A stretch of 64,000 nucleotides of DNA, taken from NCBI GenBank assembly GCA_035765895.1, contig DASTWL010000047.1:17396-81395 (forward strand), in the 5' to 3' direction. The translations under genes were made by a program, and so were the position numbers. Below are positions 15,547 through 24,236 of this stretch, in pieces. Positions within the stretch are counted from its first letter, which is position 1, and each line of letters opens with the position of its first letter. The notes under the pieces were generated by a model. The model made no database searches and was not told the origin of the DNA. It was given only the letters and a program-made list of their open reading frames with translations. The stretch is from Verrucomicrobiia bacterium (GTDB taxonomy: Bacteria > Verrucomicrobiota > Verrucomicrobiia > Limisphaerales > DSYF01).

Positions 15547-17529
15547 GTGGGCGTCTTGAGATGGGGCGCTCAATTGAGTGAGGCTGACCGGGAACTCTTG
15601 CGCGGGTTGAACAAACCCGTGACCGAAGAGGAGAGGCAGCGCGCTTGCATTTCGGCGGCAGAGGCGGTGCAGTGGGCGGAAGAGCATCTATTCGACCGCA
15701 ACTCGGTCGTGCAGGAGTGCCAGGTGTGGCAGGAAGCGCTGGGCCGGGCGCGCGGAGAAGATTTCTCGCTGGCCGAACTCAAGCAGCTCACGGAGCGACG
15801 CGGTTACATCCGGGATGCGGATCGTCCCGGTGAATTGACCAAGCGCGACGTGCTATTGCGCGAGTGGGAGATTGTTCAGACCGCCAAGGAAGGTGTCGGC
15901 GACTGTTGGCCGCTCGTGCCGAGTCCGCAGCCTGCCAACCCAAAGCTCGATGATGAGCAGCGCAAGGGGCTTGATGGGTTGCTTGGCTCAACGAATCTGG
16001 TTTCTGTCTTTCGCGGTGGTGCGGGCACGGGAAAAAGCTTCGTGCTGCATGAGTTGGTCCGGCAAATCCAACAATCAGGACGGCCGGTGACCGTTCTAGC
16101 GCCGCAGCGTCAGCAAGTGGTGGATATGGAAAAGGCAGGGTTTCCGTCACCGGCGACGGTGGCGAGTTTTCTCACCAAGGCTGAATTGCCGGAACGAGCC
16201 GTGATCGTGGTCGATGAGGCTGGCCAGATTGGCGGTCGGCAAATGCTGGCGTTACTCCGACTCGCCAAGGAGCGAAATGCACGGGTCATTCTCTCCGGCG
16301 ACACCCGGCAGCATGGTGCGGTGGAAGCATCGGATGCGTTGCTCGCCATCGAGCGTCATGCCGGGGTGAAGCCAGTGGAGTTGCACAAGATTCGTCGCCA
16401 AGACCCCGGCCTCGCTCGCGACAATAGCGAACGCGCCAGCATCAAGCGGTATCGGAGCGCCGTTGAAGCAGCGGCAGCCGGACGATTGGCGGAGTCCTTC
16501 AAACGCCTCGATCAAATGGGCGCGCTCGTCGGTTGCGGCCTGGGCGAACAGGCCGAAAAGCTCGCCGATGAATACGTTCGACTCGCAAAGCAAAGCGCTT
16601 CGGCGGTCGTGGTGTCACAGACCTGGGGCGAAGTGCATCGCGTCAACACGCGCGTGCGCGAGGCGCTCAAGGCGAAGGGATTACTCGGTGCAAGTGATAC
16701 CACCATTCAAGCGCTCGAACGCGTGGACCTGACCAATGCACAGAAGCGCGACGAACGATTCTATCCGCAAGATGCGGTCATTGTGTTCAATCAGAAGGTG
16801 CGCGAAGCCGACGCTGGGGCGAAAGGAAAGCTGTCGGGAATCATCAAAACCGGTCTGCTCGTGGAAGTCGGCGGACGATTCGTCACCGTCTCGAACAAGA
16901 TGCTCGACCGGATTTCGGTCTGTCAGGCGCGTGAGATTGCCGTTGCGTCTGGCGACCGCCTGCACCTGAAAGCCAACCGGAAGCTGGCATCCGGTGGACG
17001 CGTCACGAACGGAGAACTTGTCGCGGTTAAGTCAGTTCGTGGTGATGGCAGCATTGAACTCGCCGATGGCCGTGTGTTAGATGCGAGCTTCCGCGAATTC
17101 CTGCCGGGCTACGCCGTCACGTCCTACGGGTCGCAAGGCAAGACGGTGGATTACGTCCTGTTCTCCGATTCCACCATCAAGGCGGCAACGAGCGCGCAGC
17201 AATGGTATGTGACCATTTCGCGTGGACGGCGTGGCATCCGCATATTCACACCGGACAAGGAGCAGTTGCGCGAGAACGTGGCTCGCTCCGGCCACAGGCC
17301 ATTGGCACTCGAACTCGCGGCTGGTCTAGTCCCTCGAAACGGTGTGCGCCTCTGGGATCGGCTGCATGGTTACATGCGGCGCTTTGGTCGTCGTGCCGCC
17401 GACAACTTCTGTCGCCTGAAACTTTCTCGTCATCGTCATCAACCCATTGAAACCCATGAGCACAAAAACACCCGAATGTTGGGCGAGCGATCCGAACGCT
17501 CGCGCGGTCAAAATCGAAGTATCCGCTGA
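15547..17529 (+). CDS. MobF-type relaxase, helicase part only (5'-truncated)
   Basis: 660 residues. It carries the TraI/TrwC helicase half: Walker A GGAGTGKSF, Walker B AVIVVDEAGQIG, SGDTRQHGAVEASDAL, then AVTSYGSQGKTVDYVL and WYVTISRGRRGIRIF. The N-terminal relaxase domain, with its catalytic Tyr and three-His metal site, is absent. The frame is closed by TAG at 15541-15543, and similarity begins about residue 8 (AQLSEADRELLRGL), so the start GTG 15547 is fortuitous and the gene was cut at about 15570. It cannot nick DNA. The C-terminus is degenerate and overlaps the next gene. Confidence 0.85.
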   Translation: MGVLRWGAQLSEADRELLRGLNKPVTEEERQRACISAAEAVQWAEEHLFDRNSVVQECQVWQEALGRARGEDFSLAELKQLTERRGYIRDADRPGELTKRDVLLREWEIVQTAKEGVGDCWPLVPSPQPANPKLDDEQRKGLDGLLGSTNLVSVFRGGAGTGKSFVLHELVRQIQQSGRPVTVLAPQRQQVVDMEKAGFPSPATVASFLTKAELPERAVIVVDEAGQIGGRQMLALLRLAKERNARVILSGDTRQHGAVEASDALLAIERHAGVKPVELHKIRRQDPGLARDNSERASIKRYRSAVEAAAAGRLAESFKRLDQMGALVGCGLGEQAEKLADEYVRLAKQSASAVVVSQTWGEVHRVNTRVREALKAKGLLGASDTTIQALERVDLTNAQKRDERFYPQDAVIVFNQKVREADAGAKGKLSGIIKTGLLVEVGGRFVTVSNKMLDRISVCQAREIAVASGDRLHLKANRKLASGGRVTNGELVAVKSVRGDGSIELADGRVLDASFREFLPGYAVTSYGSQGKTVDYVLFSDSTIKAATSAQQWYVTISRGRRGIRIFTPDKEQLRENVARSGHRPLALELAAGLVPRNGVRLWDRLHGYMRRFGRRAADNFCRLKLSRHRHQPIETHEHKNTRMLGERSERSRGQNRSIR

Positions 17530-17809
17530 ACAAAGCCTCCTGCTGCCGTTCGATCAATTCGCCTTTGCTGACCTCAAGAACGAGGGTAAGGAGCAGCGCC
17601 TCCGTTTGGTTTTCGCCACCCATGAAATCACGCTTCGCGGCCACGCTCTGCGACGTATCGAGACAGCAATGCAGCGGATGGAACTATCCTTCCTAATGGC
17701 GCTGGTCGGCAATCAGCGAAATCTCCTCGCGGAAGGTCAGCCGGCAATCGCTGAAATCACCGTGAAAGAGGCCATCGTCGAACACAAGGAAGCGGAGTCC
17801 AGACAGTGA
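17456..17809 (+). CDS. Conserved hypothetical protein of the mobile element
   Basis: 117 residues from ATG 17456, overlapping the MobF gene by 74 bp. The sequence is soluble: KIEVSAEQSLLLPFDQFAFA, then RLVFATHEITLRGHALRRIE. No motif is recognised. Its tight position after MobF suggests a plasmid- or ICE-borne companion gene, possibly for mobilisation or DNA binding. Confidence 0.6.
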   Translation: MSTKTPECWASDPNARAVKIEVSAEQSLLLPFDQFAFADLKNEGKEQRLRLVFATHEITLRGHALRRIETAMQRMELSFLMALVGNQRNLLAEGQPAIAEITVKEAIVEHKEAESRQ

Positions 17810-17823
17810 ACATCAAGCGTCCG

Positions 17824-18342
17824 TCAAACACCAGGCGGAGACTGTCCCGTAGAGATAATCTGTAATTTCACGAGTTGCTGGTTGAGCACGACCACACCGC
17901 CGTCGCTTCTGCGACTCGGAAAAAGAATGCCGCTCGCGTTACCAGTGTGACCGAGTGTGTTGAGGCATTCGACGACGAATTGAGATTTCAAGTATTGCCC
18001 TGTGGCTAGTTCGCGGTCTGCGTAAATCGCTTCGCGATATTCCTCTGGAAGTTTGTTCATGTTCCAAACGGGCGTGTCCTGGCCCAAGCACGAATACTCG
18101 TATATGGTTGGGCCAGCAGGCGGCCTTTCGGCCAGAGCCACGCCAAAGGACGTTCCATACCAGCTCCCACTCTCACCCTGCGATTTGAAGCTGCCCCCAG
18201 CCGTGGAGACGTAGCCAGTCCAATAATTCGCTGGCTCGATTTGCACAACACGGCAAATGCCGCTGCCCGATGGGAGCGTGTCTAACAGACTGTTTCCGCT
18301 GGCCTTTAGCCAGCCTGATACGAGATTGAAATAGTTATCCAT
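17824..18342 (-). CDS. RES-like protein, possible NAD-targeting toxin
   Basis: 172 residues. The order of features recalls RES-domain toxins: an early Arg-Val (CRVVQIEPANYWTGYVST), a Gly/Ser stretch ending in GSWYGTSFGVALAE (in place of GRWNPxGxxxLYxA..AxxE) and a late GILFPSRRSDGGVVVL. RES toxins degrade NAD+ and are paired with Xre-like antitoxins. No antitoxin gene is visible on either side, and key RES residues are only partly matched, so this could instead be an unrelated hypothetical protein. It is in the mobile element remnant, 145 bp downstream of the radC stop and on the same strand. Confidence 0.4.
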   Translation of the reverse strand: MDNYFNLVSGWLKASGNSLLDTLPSGSGICRVVQIEPANYWTGYVSTAGGSFKSQGESGSWYGTSFGVALAERPPAGPTIYEYSCLGQDTPVWNMNKLPEEYREAIYADRELATGQYLKSQFVVECLNTLGHTGNASGILFPSRRSDGGVVVLNQQLVKLQIISTGQSPPGV

Positions 18343-18486
18343 ACTATTCTTTACACGGCCTTTGTCGTTGGGATTGGTCGAAGGAGCATTTTTTGTGAGA
18401 TATATTTTTTCACAAGTCGCGAAAAAAAGTGTATGCGCTCACGCGCCGAGGAAATATCGGCTTTTTTGAGCATGGCCCGGCTGGGC

Positions 18487-19032
18487 CTAGCTGAAAAAAT
18501 AGCCCAGACTGCGAAGACTCGTGTGGTTTGGGTTTCCAACAACGATGTGATCGAGAACTTCGATTTTAAGAAGTTGACCAGCTCGAATGAGGTCACGGGT
18601 GATTTTGATGTCGGCCTCGGAAGGAGTCGGCTCACCGCTCGGATGATTGTGCGCGATGATGATTGCAGCGGCGCTCGCCATGATTGCTAAACGAAATACC
18701 TCCCTGGGATGACAGAGAATGGTATCCATTGTCCCAATGGACACCAGATAGTGGCCTTTGATGCGCCGACGTGTGTTTAGGATGAACACCACCAGACATT
18801 CACATTCAGAATTGAAGTAGGGATGGGTCGCGATATGCGTTCTCCAATAGGCGGCTGCCTGATCCGGGGTCTCGCAAGGTTGCATGGTGTCGGGAGTGGG
18901 ACATTCCCGAAGTGATACGATTTTCCATTCCTGTGGCCGGGGTGGAAATTTGATGGGTTTGACGATTTTGTTCTGCGGTTGCAGAGCGGTGGTGGGGCAT
19001 CCGGTGGCGATGAGGTTTTCTGTTGTGTTCAT
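18487..19032 (-). CDS. radC: RadC-like JAB/MPN protein
   Basis: 181 residues from ATG 19032 (MNTTENLIATG). The C-terminal 120 residues form a RadC/JAMM domain: ECECLVVFILNTRRRIKGHY, HPREVFRLAIMASAAAIIIA, then the metal-binding HNHPSGEPTPSEADIKIT (HxH-P-SG...PS..D), which is intact. The N-terminal helix-hairpin-helix of chromosomal RadC is missing and replaced by 75 Pro/Thr-rich residues. Short RadC proteins like this are typical of plasmids and integrative elements. The role is not established (despite the name, not DNA repair). A strong hairpin sits directly before the start codon. Confidence 0.88.
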   Translation of the reverse strand: MNTTENLIATGCPTTALQPQNKIVKPIKFPPRPQEWKIVSLRECPTPDTMQPCETPDQAAAYWRTHIATHPYFNSECECLVVFILNTRRRIKGHYLVSIGTMDTILCHPREVFRLAIMASAAAIIIAHNHPSGEPTPSEADIKITRDLIRAGQLLKIEVLDHIVVGNPNHTSLRSLGYFFS

Positions 19033-19036
19033 GTTT

Positions 19037-19114
19037 TGCGTTTCGTTCTGAAGGAGCGGGACTGCTCTCTTCACCACCGGACCGGGAGAGCAGCCCCGCT
19101 CCGAACGAAACGCA
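19037..19114 (-). promoter_or_regulatory. Long hairpin in radC leader
   Basis: Perfect arms pair in three blocks: 19037-19048 with 19103-19114 (12 bp), 19053-19060 with 19095-19102 (8 bp), and 19062-19069 with 19086-19093 (8 bp). The loop is 16 nt, with one small bulge (19049-19052) and one mismatch. The base of the stem is 4 nt from the radC ATG, where a ribosome binding site should be; no SD is seen. It may be a translational switch or a protein-binding (origin or transfer) site of the element. Confidence 0.75.
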
Positions 19115-19236
19115 CCCGTGTCTGACTGCGCCGCCGGGCAGCGGAGCATCAGCAACGAAGTGACAGCGGGCGAAAGGATGTTTCGACCGCTGGCGCGAGG
19201 TTGCGCGGAGCAACCAGAGGCGCGGGCAGACGCGGG

Positions 19237-19422
19237 ATGAACACGACGGAAAATTTCAGCGGCGGATGCCAGACGGTTGCCAGAGCATTAGTGCCTGAAG
19301 TTTGTTACTTGAATGGTGCAAGCCTGGCGATCGCTTGGTGTCACAAAAACAAGGCAGTTTTTGTGACAGGCATTTCCATTGCATCATCCTGGCCTTGCCT
19401 CGGTTTGGTGGACAGGTGGTGA
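19237..19422 (+). pseudogene. Vestigial ORF sharing the RadC N-terminus
   Basis: ATG 19237 opens with MNTTENFSGGCQT, close to the RadC start MNTTENLIATGCPT on the other strand. After 15 residues similarity stops and the frame is hydrophobic and featureless to TGA 19422. This looks like an old inverted duplication of the element's start-codon region, or a gene-start shared by different element genes, with the body lost. Confidence 0.3.
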
Positions 19423-19448
19423 ATGCATGAGACATCGGTGTTTTGGTT

Positions 19449-19493
19449 TTAGTTGAGTTGGGTTTCAAAGTCCACAGGGGATTGGTAGCCGGC
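19449..19493 (-). mobile_element. 3' tail of an IS3-family transposase (OrfB)
   Basis: On the minus strand the last codons read AAGYQSPVDFETQLN and stop (TAA at 19449-19451). The GYxSPVxFE end is the near-universal C-terminus of IS3 OrfB/rve transposases. Only 15 residues remain. The other side continues as non-IS host sequence, so the IS was deleted, leaving one end at the right border of the mobile remnant. Confidence 0.6.
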
Positions 19494-19707
19494 GGCGCCG
19501 CGGCGCAGTGCCGGGCTGACCTCGATTTGGGGACTGGGGCTGTTGCTGATATTCTACGCCCTGAGTCCCGGTCCGGTCCTGAAATACTTCGGGCCTAATC
19601 CGCCCAATGCCGTCGCCATGCTGTATGTGCCCCTGATCTACCTTTACGGCAGGGTTCCCGCCGTGCACAACTTCTACGAATGGTATCTCAAGCTTTGGGG
19701 CGTGTAG
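19494..19707 (+). pseudogene. Beheaded membrane/host protein C-terminus
   Basis: After a TAG at 19489-19491 the frame runs to TAG 19705-19707 and encodes WGLGLLLIFYALSPGPVL, KYFGPNPPNAVAMLYVPLIY and VPAVHNFYEWYLKLWGV. This is clearly real protein (helical, with conserved-looking Tyr/Trp/Pro) but has no start codon of its own. The N-terminus was removed at the IS3/element junction. I do not recognise the family. Confidence 0.6.
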
Positions 19708-19775
19708 TGGCGCCCTCAACTTGCAACGCCCGGTCGTTAAACACGCAAGTGACGAGCGGTTGACGCCGGCTGCCC

Positions 19776-21350
19776 TTACTGGTGAGCCCGCAAGCGCGCC
19801 TCGGCCAGGTCGATGTCGCGCTGGATGCGGCGCAGGACCTCGTCGCTGATGACGTTCTCATCGCGGAGCTGGAGGATGGTGCGGCGTTCGACCTGAAGCG
19901 CCGCGTGGGAGAGCCGTTCAAATTCACTGGAGAACCGCCGCAGGCGGGCGCCGGAGGGCCGGGCCTCGTCGCCCTTCAACTGGAGGATGTGATCTTCGTA
20001 TTCCACCCGCAGGCGCTGGCGGGCGTCGAGAAAGGCGGGCTCGCTGCCGGCGGTTTCAGTGAGCCGGGCCAGCGCCGCGTGGTTGGCCTTGAGGCGCGCC
20101 TCGTGCTCCTCGCGATCTGACGTGCCATCGTCCTCGACGCCAAGGGCACGGATGAGCAGCGGCAGCGTGAGCCCCTGCACCACCAGCGTGGCGATGATGA
20201 CGATGAAGGTGAGAAACAGAATCAAGTTGCGCTCGATGACCATCAACGGCAGGGCCAGCGCCGCCGCCAGCGAAACCACGCCGCGCATGCCCGTCCAGGC
20301 CACGATGGCCACGTTGCGCCAGCTCGGCGCGGGGTCGCGTTCGCGGAGGCGCCGGGACAGAAGCCGTGGGATGTAGGTGGCGGGAAACACCCAGAGCACC
20401 CGGATGAGAATAACCGCCACACTGATGATGACGGCGTAACCAACGCGATGCCGCAACGGAATGGCGTCGTGCGACAACGCCGCCATGACCTCGGGCAGTT
20501 GCAGGCCGATGAGGATGAAAACGCAGCCGTTCAGGAGGAATTCCACCATTTCCCACACCGGGCCGCCCTGTAATCGCGTTTCGAAGGTGAACAGCTCGGG
20601 CACGCGCCGGCCGAGATACAGTCCGGCCGCAACGACGGCGAGCACGCCGGAGACGTGCAGGCGTTCGGCGGCGAGATACGCCACAAACGGCGTCAGCAAG
20701 GACACGGTAATCTCGATGGGCGCATCCTCGACGCGTTTGTGAAATTGCGCGCCCAGCCAGCCGATGAGCAGACCCAGCGCGATGCCGCCCAAGCCGACGA
20801 TGAGAAACTGGCCCCCGGCCTTGGCGAAGGAAAACGAACCCGTCACGATGGCCGCCACGGCAAAGCGATAAGCAACCAGCGCGGTCGCGTCGTTCACGAG
20901 GCTTTCGCCTTCCAAAATGGTGACGATGCGCCGGGGAATTTTCAGGCGTTGCGCAATGGCCGTGGCCGCGATGGCGTCCGGCGGGGAAACGATGGCCCCG
21001 AGCACAAAGCCGGACGCGAGCCCCAGGTGCATGAATGTGTGGCCGAGCCACGCGACGATGACGGTGGTGAACAGCACCAGCCCGACCGCCAGCAGCGTGA
21101 TGGGCCGGAGGTTCGCACGGAAGTCCCGCCACGAGGTGAACAGGGCCGCCGGAAACAGCAGCGGCGGCAGGAAGAAGAGAAAGACCAGTTCCGGATCGAG
21201 GCGGACCTTCGGCAGGCCGGGAATGAGACCGATGCCCAGCCCGCCAATGACGAACAGGATGGGATAAGGGATGTGGAGTTTGCGCGCCAGCAGCGCCATC
21301 ACCGCCACGGCGATCAACAAACCCACGAAAATTTCCACGACGCCCGTCAT
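19776..21350 (-). CDS. CPA1 Na+/H+ antiporter 2, with helical C-terminal domain
   Basis: 524 residues. Residues 1-400 form the antiporter core: VSPPDAIAATAIAQRLKIPR, GESLVNDATALVAYRFAVAA with the Asn-Asp site, HVSGVLAVVAAGLYLG and WTGMRGVVSLAAALALPL. A cytosolic helical tail of about 110 residues (HEARLKANHAALARLTETAG, VERRTILQLRDENVISDEV) is typical of the YjcE/NhaP2 type and may regulate pH sensitivity. It differs strongly from antiporter 1 at 14117, so the two are not a recent duplication. The nearest upstream feature is a MITE-like repeat. Confidence 0.9.
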   Translation of the reverse strand: MTGVVEIFVGLLIAVAVMALLARKLHIPYPILFVIGGLGIGLIPGLPKVRLDPELVFLFFLPPLLFPAALFTSWRDFRANLRPITLLAVGLVLFTTVIVAWLGHTFMHLGLASGFVLGAIVSPPDAIAATAIAQRLKIPRRIVTILEGESLVNDATALVAYRFAVAAIVTGSFSFAKAGGQFLIVGLGGIALGLLIGWLGAQFHKRVEDAPIEITVSLLTPFVAYLAAERLHVSGVLAVVAAGLYLGRRVPELFTFETRLQGGPVWEMVEFLLNGCVFILIGLQLPEVMAALSHDAIPLRHRVGYAVIISVAVILIRVLWVFPATYIPRLLSRRLRERDPAPSWRNVAIVAWTGMRGVVSLAAALALPLMVIERNLILFLTFIVIIATLVVQGLTLPLLIRALGVEDDGTSDREEHEARLKANHAALARLTETAGSEPAFLDARQRLRVEYEDHILQLKGDEARPSGARLRRFSSEFERLSHAALQVERRTILQLRDENVISDEVLRRIQRDIDLAEARLRAHQ

Positions 21351-21420
21351 GCGCGCGGGACAATACGGGCGAACGATGAATTTGAAAAGAGACGGAGTGA
21401 GACCGGCAAACGACGGGCCG

Positions 21421-21572
21421 CTATAGCAGTTTCATAAATACTGTAGCCGTCCTGACGGCAGCAGCCCCTCACCCCGTCCCTCTTCCCCATCCGATGGGGA
21501 GAGGGTGGCCGAAGGCCGGGTGAGGGGCCGGCGAATAACCCGACGGCTACGACATTATTTAAACCGCTCTAG
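21421..21572. repeat. MITE-like element with terminal inverted repeats
   Basis: The 30-bp ends 21421-21450 and 21543-21572 are inverted repeats (22 of 30 identical). The outer end begins CTAKAGCRGTTT and the inner end is GTAGCCGT. Between them is the common GC-rich palindrome CCTCACCC...CCCTC-TTCCCCATC / GATGGGGAGAGGGTG...GGTGAGG. The right end supplies the TAG stop of the ABC permease at 21569. No coding capacity. Similar repeats are expected elsewhere in the genome. Confidence 0.7.
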
Positions 21573-23212
21573 TCGATGGACGGCCAGCGGGCAGCGGTCA
21601 CGCGCCGGCGCAGGCCCGCGTAGAGCCCAACCATCAGGACCGTTTCTCCCGCCACGAGCCACCAGAACCACCCGCCGTGCCACGCCCATGCCGTCACGCC
21701 CGCCAGCGCCAGCGCCACGAGCATGACGCCGATCATGGCCAGGCCGCGTCCGGCGGATTTGGCCTCCTCGGTGGGCAGGGAGAGCGGCACGGCGCGGCCG
21801 CCGAGGCACGGCAGGAGCGCGTAAACCGGCAGGGCAATGATGCCGGGCAGCATGAGTTCGAGCTGGCCCAAATCCCGTTTCACGAGCCACGCCAGCAGGC
21901 CGAGCCCGACGAGCACGGGAAACGCCAGCAGGCACAGCACGGCGCGCCGTGCGCCATGACACAACGGCGCCGGGCCCGGCATCGGCGCCACGCGGAACAA
22001 ATCCGCCGCCTGCCATTGCTGCGAGTATTGCAGCAGGTTCAGCCCGAGCAATGGGACGAGCCCGAGATACGAGCCGGCAAAGGCCGTGGTGAAGCCGCCG
22101 CCGCTGCCGCCGCGCCGCGCGAAATCCTGAAAGAGAAACAGCAGCGGCATCACCATGATGGGCGCAATGCCCGGATACACGCGCAGCTTCACGTCGCGGT
22201 CGCGGAAGAGATAGGCCGCCGTCAGCCGGAACGCCGCGCGGGACACGGAATCGCGCAGCCACCAGCACAGCGGCGGCCGGTGCAGGAGCACGTCCAGGCC
22301 GCGCCGCCGGCCGCGGGAGCGCGGCGCCGCCACGGATTCGTTGAGCGTTTGCAGGCCGGCCCCGTAATCCCGGGCCAGTTGCCCAAACGCCAGCCACAGC
22401 GACAGGAGCGTCACCGCCACCGCCAGCGCGGCAAGCAGCCACGAACCCTGATGGCGTCCGCCCGCCAGCGCATCGTCCAGCCCGGCGAACCACGTGGGCG
22501 GCAGCAGCGCGAGCCACCAGGATTCGGCATTCAGGGACAGCTTCGGCCCGAACCGCCCGATCAACTGCGGCAGCAACTGGCCGCCGAGGACGGCGAAGAG
22601 CGCCAGCAGCACCTGCGCCGTGGTCATCAACCCTTCGAGCCGCTCGCGGCCGAACCAGCGCAGGCACAGTTGATAGACCACCACCACGGCGCTCACGCAG
22701 AACAGCGCCTGCAAGACCGTCGAAAACGCGTGCACCAGCGGGAAGCTCCAGCCGCCGTCCGCAGCAAAGGCGCCGGCGACAAGCCCGGCCAGATTGAAGG
22801 CGCCGGCCAGCCACAGCGAGACCTGCACGAGCACGGCGATTTTGGCCCACAACAACGCCCGCGGCGTCACCGGCCGGTGCAGGAGAATGTCCGCCTCCTC
22901 CTTGTTGAACAGCACCTCGCCCGACGAGGCGGCGATGAACATGCCGAGGAACACGAAGGTCATGCCGTGCAGATAAACGGACAGCAGAAAGACGTTCTGG
23001 CGGACGAAGGCGAGCGCGGCAAGGCCGACCACCGCATAGATGAACAGCGCCCAACCCAGCTTGGAGGCGACGGATTTGGGCACGCCGGATTTCTGAAGCC
23101 CGCGCGCGCCGCGCCCGCGCAGGAAGAGCGTCAGGAACAGGCGGCGCAGCGTGCGTTCCGGCGCGGCCGCGGGACGCAGGACCGGCGGGCGCGGTTCCGG
23201 GGCGGGGTTCAT
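21569..23212 (-). CDS. ABC exporter membrane protein
   Basis: 547 residues from ATG 23212, overlapping the ATPase stop (ATGA). About 12 hydrophobic helices are visible, with the segment SSGEVLFNKEEADILLHRPV near residue 90 that marks the large bacterial ABC-2-like exporter family (NKEEADLLLxxPVTPRxLL). The second half repeats the layout (LFRDRDVKLRVYPGIAPIMV). It probably exports a lipid, peptide or antibiotic together with the ATPase upstream; the substrate is not inferable. The stop codon lies inside the terminal repeat of the MITE, so the C-terminus may have been altered by insertion. Confidence 0.8.
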   Translation of the reverse strand: MNPAPEPRPPVLRPAAAPERTLRRLFLTLFLRGRGARGLQKSGVPKSVASKLGWALFIYAVVGLAALAFVRQNVFLLSVYLHGMTFVFLGMFIAASSGEVLFNKEEADILLHRPVTPRALLWAKIAVLVQVSLWLAGAFNLAGLVAGAFAADGGWSFPLVHAFSTVLQALFCVSAVVVVYQLCLRWFGRERLEGLMTTAQVLLALFAVLGGQLLPQLIGRFGPKLSLNAESWWLALLPPTWFAGLDDALAGGRHQGSWLLAALAVAVTLLSLWLAFGQLARDYGAGLQTLNESVAAPRSRGRRRGLDVLLHRPPLCWWLRDSVSRAAFRLTAAYLFRDRDVKLRVYPGIAPIMVMPLLFLFQDFARRGGSGGGFTTAFAGSYLGLVPLLGLNLLQYSQQWQAADLFRVAPMPGPAPLCHGARRAVLCLLAFPVLVGLGLLAWLVKRDLGQLELMLPGIIALPVYALLPCLGGRAVPLSLPTEEAKSAGRGLAMIGVMLVALALAGVTAWAWHGGWFWWLVAGETVLMVGLYAGLRRRVTAARWPSID

Positions 23213-23979
23213 GAGCGAAAGGTCCGGGCAAAATCGGCGGCGCGCTGTTCCAGTTCGGTGCCGCCCGTCAATTGCGTGAAGAGCCGCTCCAAGGTGCCGC
23301 TGCCGTGCGCGGCGACGAGTTCGTCCGGTTTGCCGTCGAGCAGCAGCCGGCCCTTGTCGATGATGATCACGCGGTCGCACACGCGTTCCACCACGTCCAG
23401 AATGTGCGAGCTGTAAACGATGGTCTTGCCCTCGCGCGCCAGGGTTTGGATGAGCGCCTTGAACCCCACCGCCGCGTTGGCGTCGAGGCCGTCGAGCGGT
23501 TCGTCGAAGAAGACGACCGGCGGATTGTGCAGCAGCGCCGCGGTGATGACGACCTTGCGGCGCATGCCTTTCGAGTAGGCGCCGAGCAGCTTGTCGGTCA
23601 ACGTCTCAAAGCTGAGGTCGAAGAAGGCGATGAACTGCCGGATGCGCACGCGCGCGGCGTCCTCAGGAATGCCGTAAAGCGCCGCCACCATCTCGAGGTA
23701 TTCGAGGCCGGTGAGGGATTCGAAGACCGCGCCGGATTCCGGGACGAAGCCCACGCGGCGTTTGACCTCGAGCAGGTCATCGCGCAGGTCGAATCCGCAG
23801 AGGCGGGCGGTGCCGCGGGTGGGCTCGATCATGCCGGTCAGCATCTTCAAGGTGGTGGACTTGCCGGCGCCGTTGGGACCGAGAAAACCGACGATCTGGC
23901 CGGCGGGGATTTCACAGCTCAACGCATCGACGGCCGTCTGGGAGCCGAACACCTTGGTCAGTTGCTGCACGGAAATCAT
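23209..23979 (-). CDS. ABC transporter ATP-binding protein
   Basis: 256 residues. Walker A is GPNGAGKST (about residue 36), the Q-loop region is VGFVPESGAVFE, Walker B is VVFFDEPLDGLD, and the switch His is in YSSHILD. The signature LSGGQ is replaced by YSKGMRRKV, common in the CcmA/YtrB branch of exporter ATPases. It energises the membrane protein encoded next (4 bp overlap). The gene is divergent from the DUF6580 gene at 24237, with a 257 bp shared upstream region that shows no clear regulator site. Confidence 0.93.
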   Translation of the reverse strand: MISVQQLTKVFGSQTAVDALSCEIPAGQIVGFLGPNGAGKSTTLKMLTGMIEPTRGTARLCGFDLRDDLLEVKRRVGFVPESGAVFESLTGLEYLEMVAALYGIPEDAARVRIRQFIAFFDLSFETLTDKLLGAYSKGMRRKVVITAALLHNPPVVFFDEPLDGLDANAAVGFKALIQTLAREGKTIVYSSHILDVVERVCDRVIIIDKGRLLLDGKPDELVAAHGSGTLERLFTQLTGGTELEQRAADFARTFRS

Positions 23980-24236
23980 GGGCGCGCGGCCATTCCTGCC
24001 CCAAGGCCCGCCGCTTGGCGATAAAAATCCGCACCCCGCCCGGCCCGCGCGGATTGACGACAGCGACCTTGCCCCGGACTGCTTCCAGCAACGCAGCGGC
24101 AGCTACACTCAAGCCCTCGAAAACGGAGGCGCGTCGCCGCGCAGGGCGACTGCACGGGAGGCGTTTGCAAACGTTTCGGACCGGCCGTCCTCCCGTCGGA
24201 CTTGTGATTCCGGCCGGCGCGCGTAAGCTCCCCGGC

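Noticed and set aside
20056..23416. Long open frames on both strands across the antiporter and ABC permease region
   Set aside because: They are antisense or shifted shadows of GC-rich genes: Arg/His/Gly/Ala-rich, no domain. The antiporter and ABC frames explain the sequence.
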